Source: an uncultured Lachnospiraceae bacterium (lineage in GTDB: Bacteria; Bacillota; Clostridia; Lachnospirales; Lachnospiraceae). From it: a stretch of 5,613 nt of DNA. Position 1 is the stretch's first letter. Each line of letters starts with the position of its first letter. A program made the position numbers and the translations under genes. Of this stretch, positions 4,956-5,613 are shown one piece after another. The notes under the pieces were generated by a model. It made no database searches, was not told the DNA's origin, and was given only the letters and a program-made list of their open reading frames with translations. Location of the stretch: positions 1 to 5,613 of the forward strand of contig CAMALD010000111.1 in the NCBI GenBank assembly GCA_945836355.1. The letters run 5' to 3'.

Positions 4956-5613
4956 TTAGTCTTCCTCACCTTCCGGATTTTCTTCTACCTGTACCTGCAG
5001 GCTCTGTCGTCTGCGGACTGCAATATCACTGTCAAGGTACTCATCGTAAGTGGTAATCTTATCCACAAGTCCCTCCGGAGTAATCTCCATAATGCGGTTT
5101 GCAATCGTCTGGATAAACTGATGGTCGAGGGAGGTAAACAAAAGCACACCCGGGAACTTCATCAATCCATTATTTAACGCAGTAATCGACTCCATGTCAA
5201 GATGGTTGGTCGGCTCATCCATAATCAGCACGTTCGCGCCCATAATCATCATCTTGGAGAGCATAACGCGCACACGCTCGCCACCGGAAAGCACATTCAC
5301 CTTCTTGGCGCCTTCCTCGCCTGCAAATAACATTCTTCCCATAAATCCGCGAACATATGTGACATCCTTCTCCGGAGAATACGGCATCAGCCAGTCAACA
5401 ATGGTATCCTCGCAGGAAAACTCCTTGGTGTTATCCTTCGGGAAATATGCCTGTGTCGTTGTTACACCCCACTTGTACTCACCCGAATCCGGCTCCATCT
5501 CACCGGCGAGAATCTTAAACAACGTTGTACTTGCCAGCGTGTTGGCACCCACAAATGCCACCTTATCGCCCTTATTCAGAATAAACGATATGTTATCCAG
5601 CACCTTGACACCG
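4956..5613 (-). CDS. ABC-F family ATPase (YkpA/YbiT type), C-terminal half with second nucleotide-binding domain; N-terminus beyond right edge
   Basis: ABC-F proteins are soluble twin-ATPase proteins without membrane domains; many bind the ribosomal E site and affect translation or antibiotic protection. About 219 residues are present out of a usual 520-540. The best resemblance is to B. subtilis YkpA and E. coli YbiT: YKWGVTTTQAYFPKDNT, DWLMPYSPEKD, RGFMGRMLFAGEE, then signature LSGGERVRVMLSK, Walker B VLIMDEPTNHLDMESI, and NRIMEITPEGLVDKITTYDEYL. The frame stays open to the window edge; GTG at 5603 is only an internal Val codon. Three ATPase elements are altered: Walker A reads GANTLASTT with Ser for Lys, the Q-loop position is Lys (YFPKDN), and the H-loop reads TSLDHQF with Leu for His. 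The last 13 residues are acidic. The GH13 gene follows 24-45 bases later on the same strand, suggesting one transcript. Confidence 0.95.
   Translation of the reverse strand, partial: GVKVLDNISFILNKGDKVAFVGANTLASTTLFKILAGEMEPDSGEYKWGVTTTQAYFPKDNTKEFSCEDTIVDWLMPYSPEKDVTYVRGFMGRMLFAGEEGAKKVNVLSGGERVRVMLSKMMIMGANVLIMDEPTNHLDMESITALNNGLMKFPGVLLFTSLDHQFIQTIANRIMEITPEGLVDKITTYDEYLDSDIAVRRRQSLQVQVEENPEGEED

Noticed and set aside
1..5613. CRISPR array, tRNA, insertion sequence or tandem repeats
   Set aside because: No regularly spaced direct repeats, cloverleaf-like segments, transposase fragments or terminal inverted repeats were seen on reading both strands.

Overview
The window reads as a piece of a low-to-mid GC Firmicutes chromosome, most likely a member of the Lachnospiraceae (class Clostridia). 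The reasons are an HrcA/CIRCE heat-shock operator next to htpG, consensus sigma-A-type promoter hexamers, strong AGGAG ribosome binding sites, a YkpA-type ABC-F protein, and a small protein resembling the DUF5721 family, which I associate with Lachnospiraceae. No mobile element, tRNA, rRNA or CRISPR array is visible. No gap between genes reaches 300 bases; the longest is about 160 bases (1701-1860).

Layout. Bases 1-1064 (minus strand) hold the N-terminal two thirds of the chaperone HtpG (Hsp90), running off the left edge. Behind its start lies a clear promoter (1129-1157) and a perfect CIRCE operator (1165-1191). The same palindrome, extended to 11 base pairs and followed by a T run, also looks like the transcription terminator of the next minus-strand gene (1203-1700, DUF5721-like, function unknown). 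A 160-base divergent spacer with a strong hairpin (1751-1799) separates that gene from a plus-strand gene for a 68-residue cysteine-rich protein (1861-2067). That gene converges on an operon-like minus-strand block across a 51-base inverted repeat (2074-2124).

The block is transcribed right to left. First comes the C-terminal part of an ABC-F ATPase (4956-5613, running off the right edge). Then comes a GH13 isoamylase/GlgX-like protein (2877-4910), and last a TraX-family membrane protein (2152-2880), whose ATG overlaps the GH13 stop codon. The spacing suggests cotranscription, and translational coupling for the last pair.

The most striking observation is that the GH13 protein keeps the family scaffold, including the NYWGF, AGDEFGNSQQGNNNAYCQDNE and KHNEANGE blocks. 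At the positions of the nucleophile, the acid/base and the transition-state stabiliser it has Ile, Thr and Asn, and it has lost most of the loop between conserved regions I and II. It is therefore probably a non-catalytic glucan-binding or regulatory protein that automated annotation would call a glycogen debranching enzyme. The neighbouring ABC-F protein shows a parallel oddity: its second ATPase domain lacks the Walker A lysine, the Q-loop glutamine and the H-loop histidine, but keeps the signature motif and Walker B.
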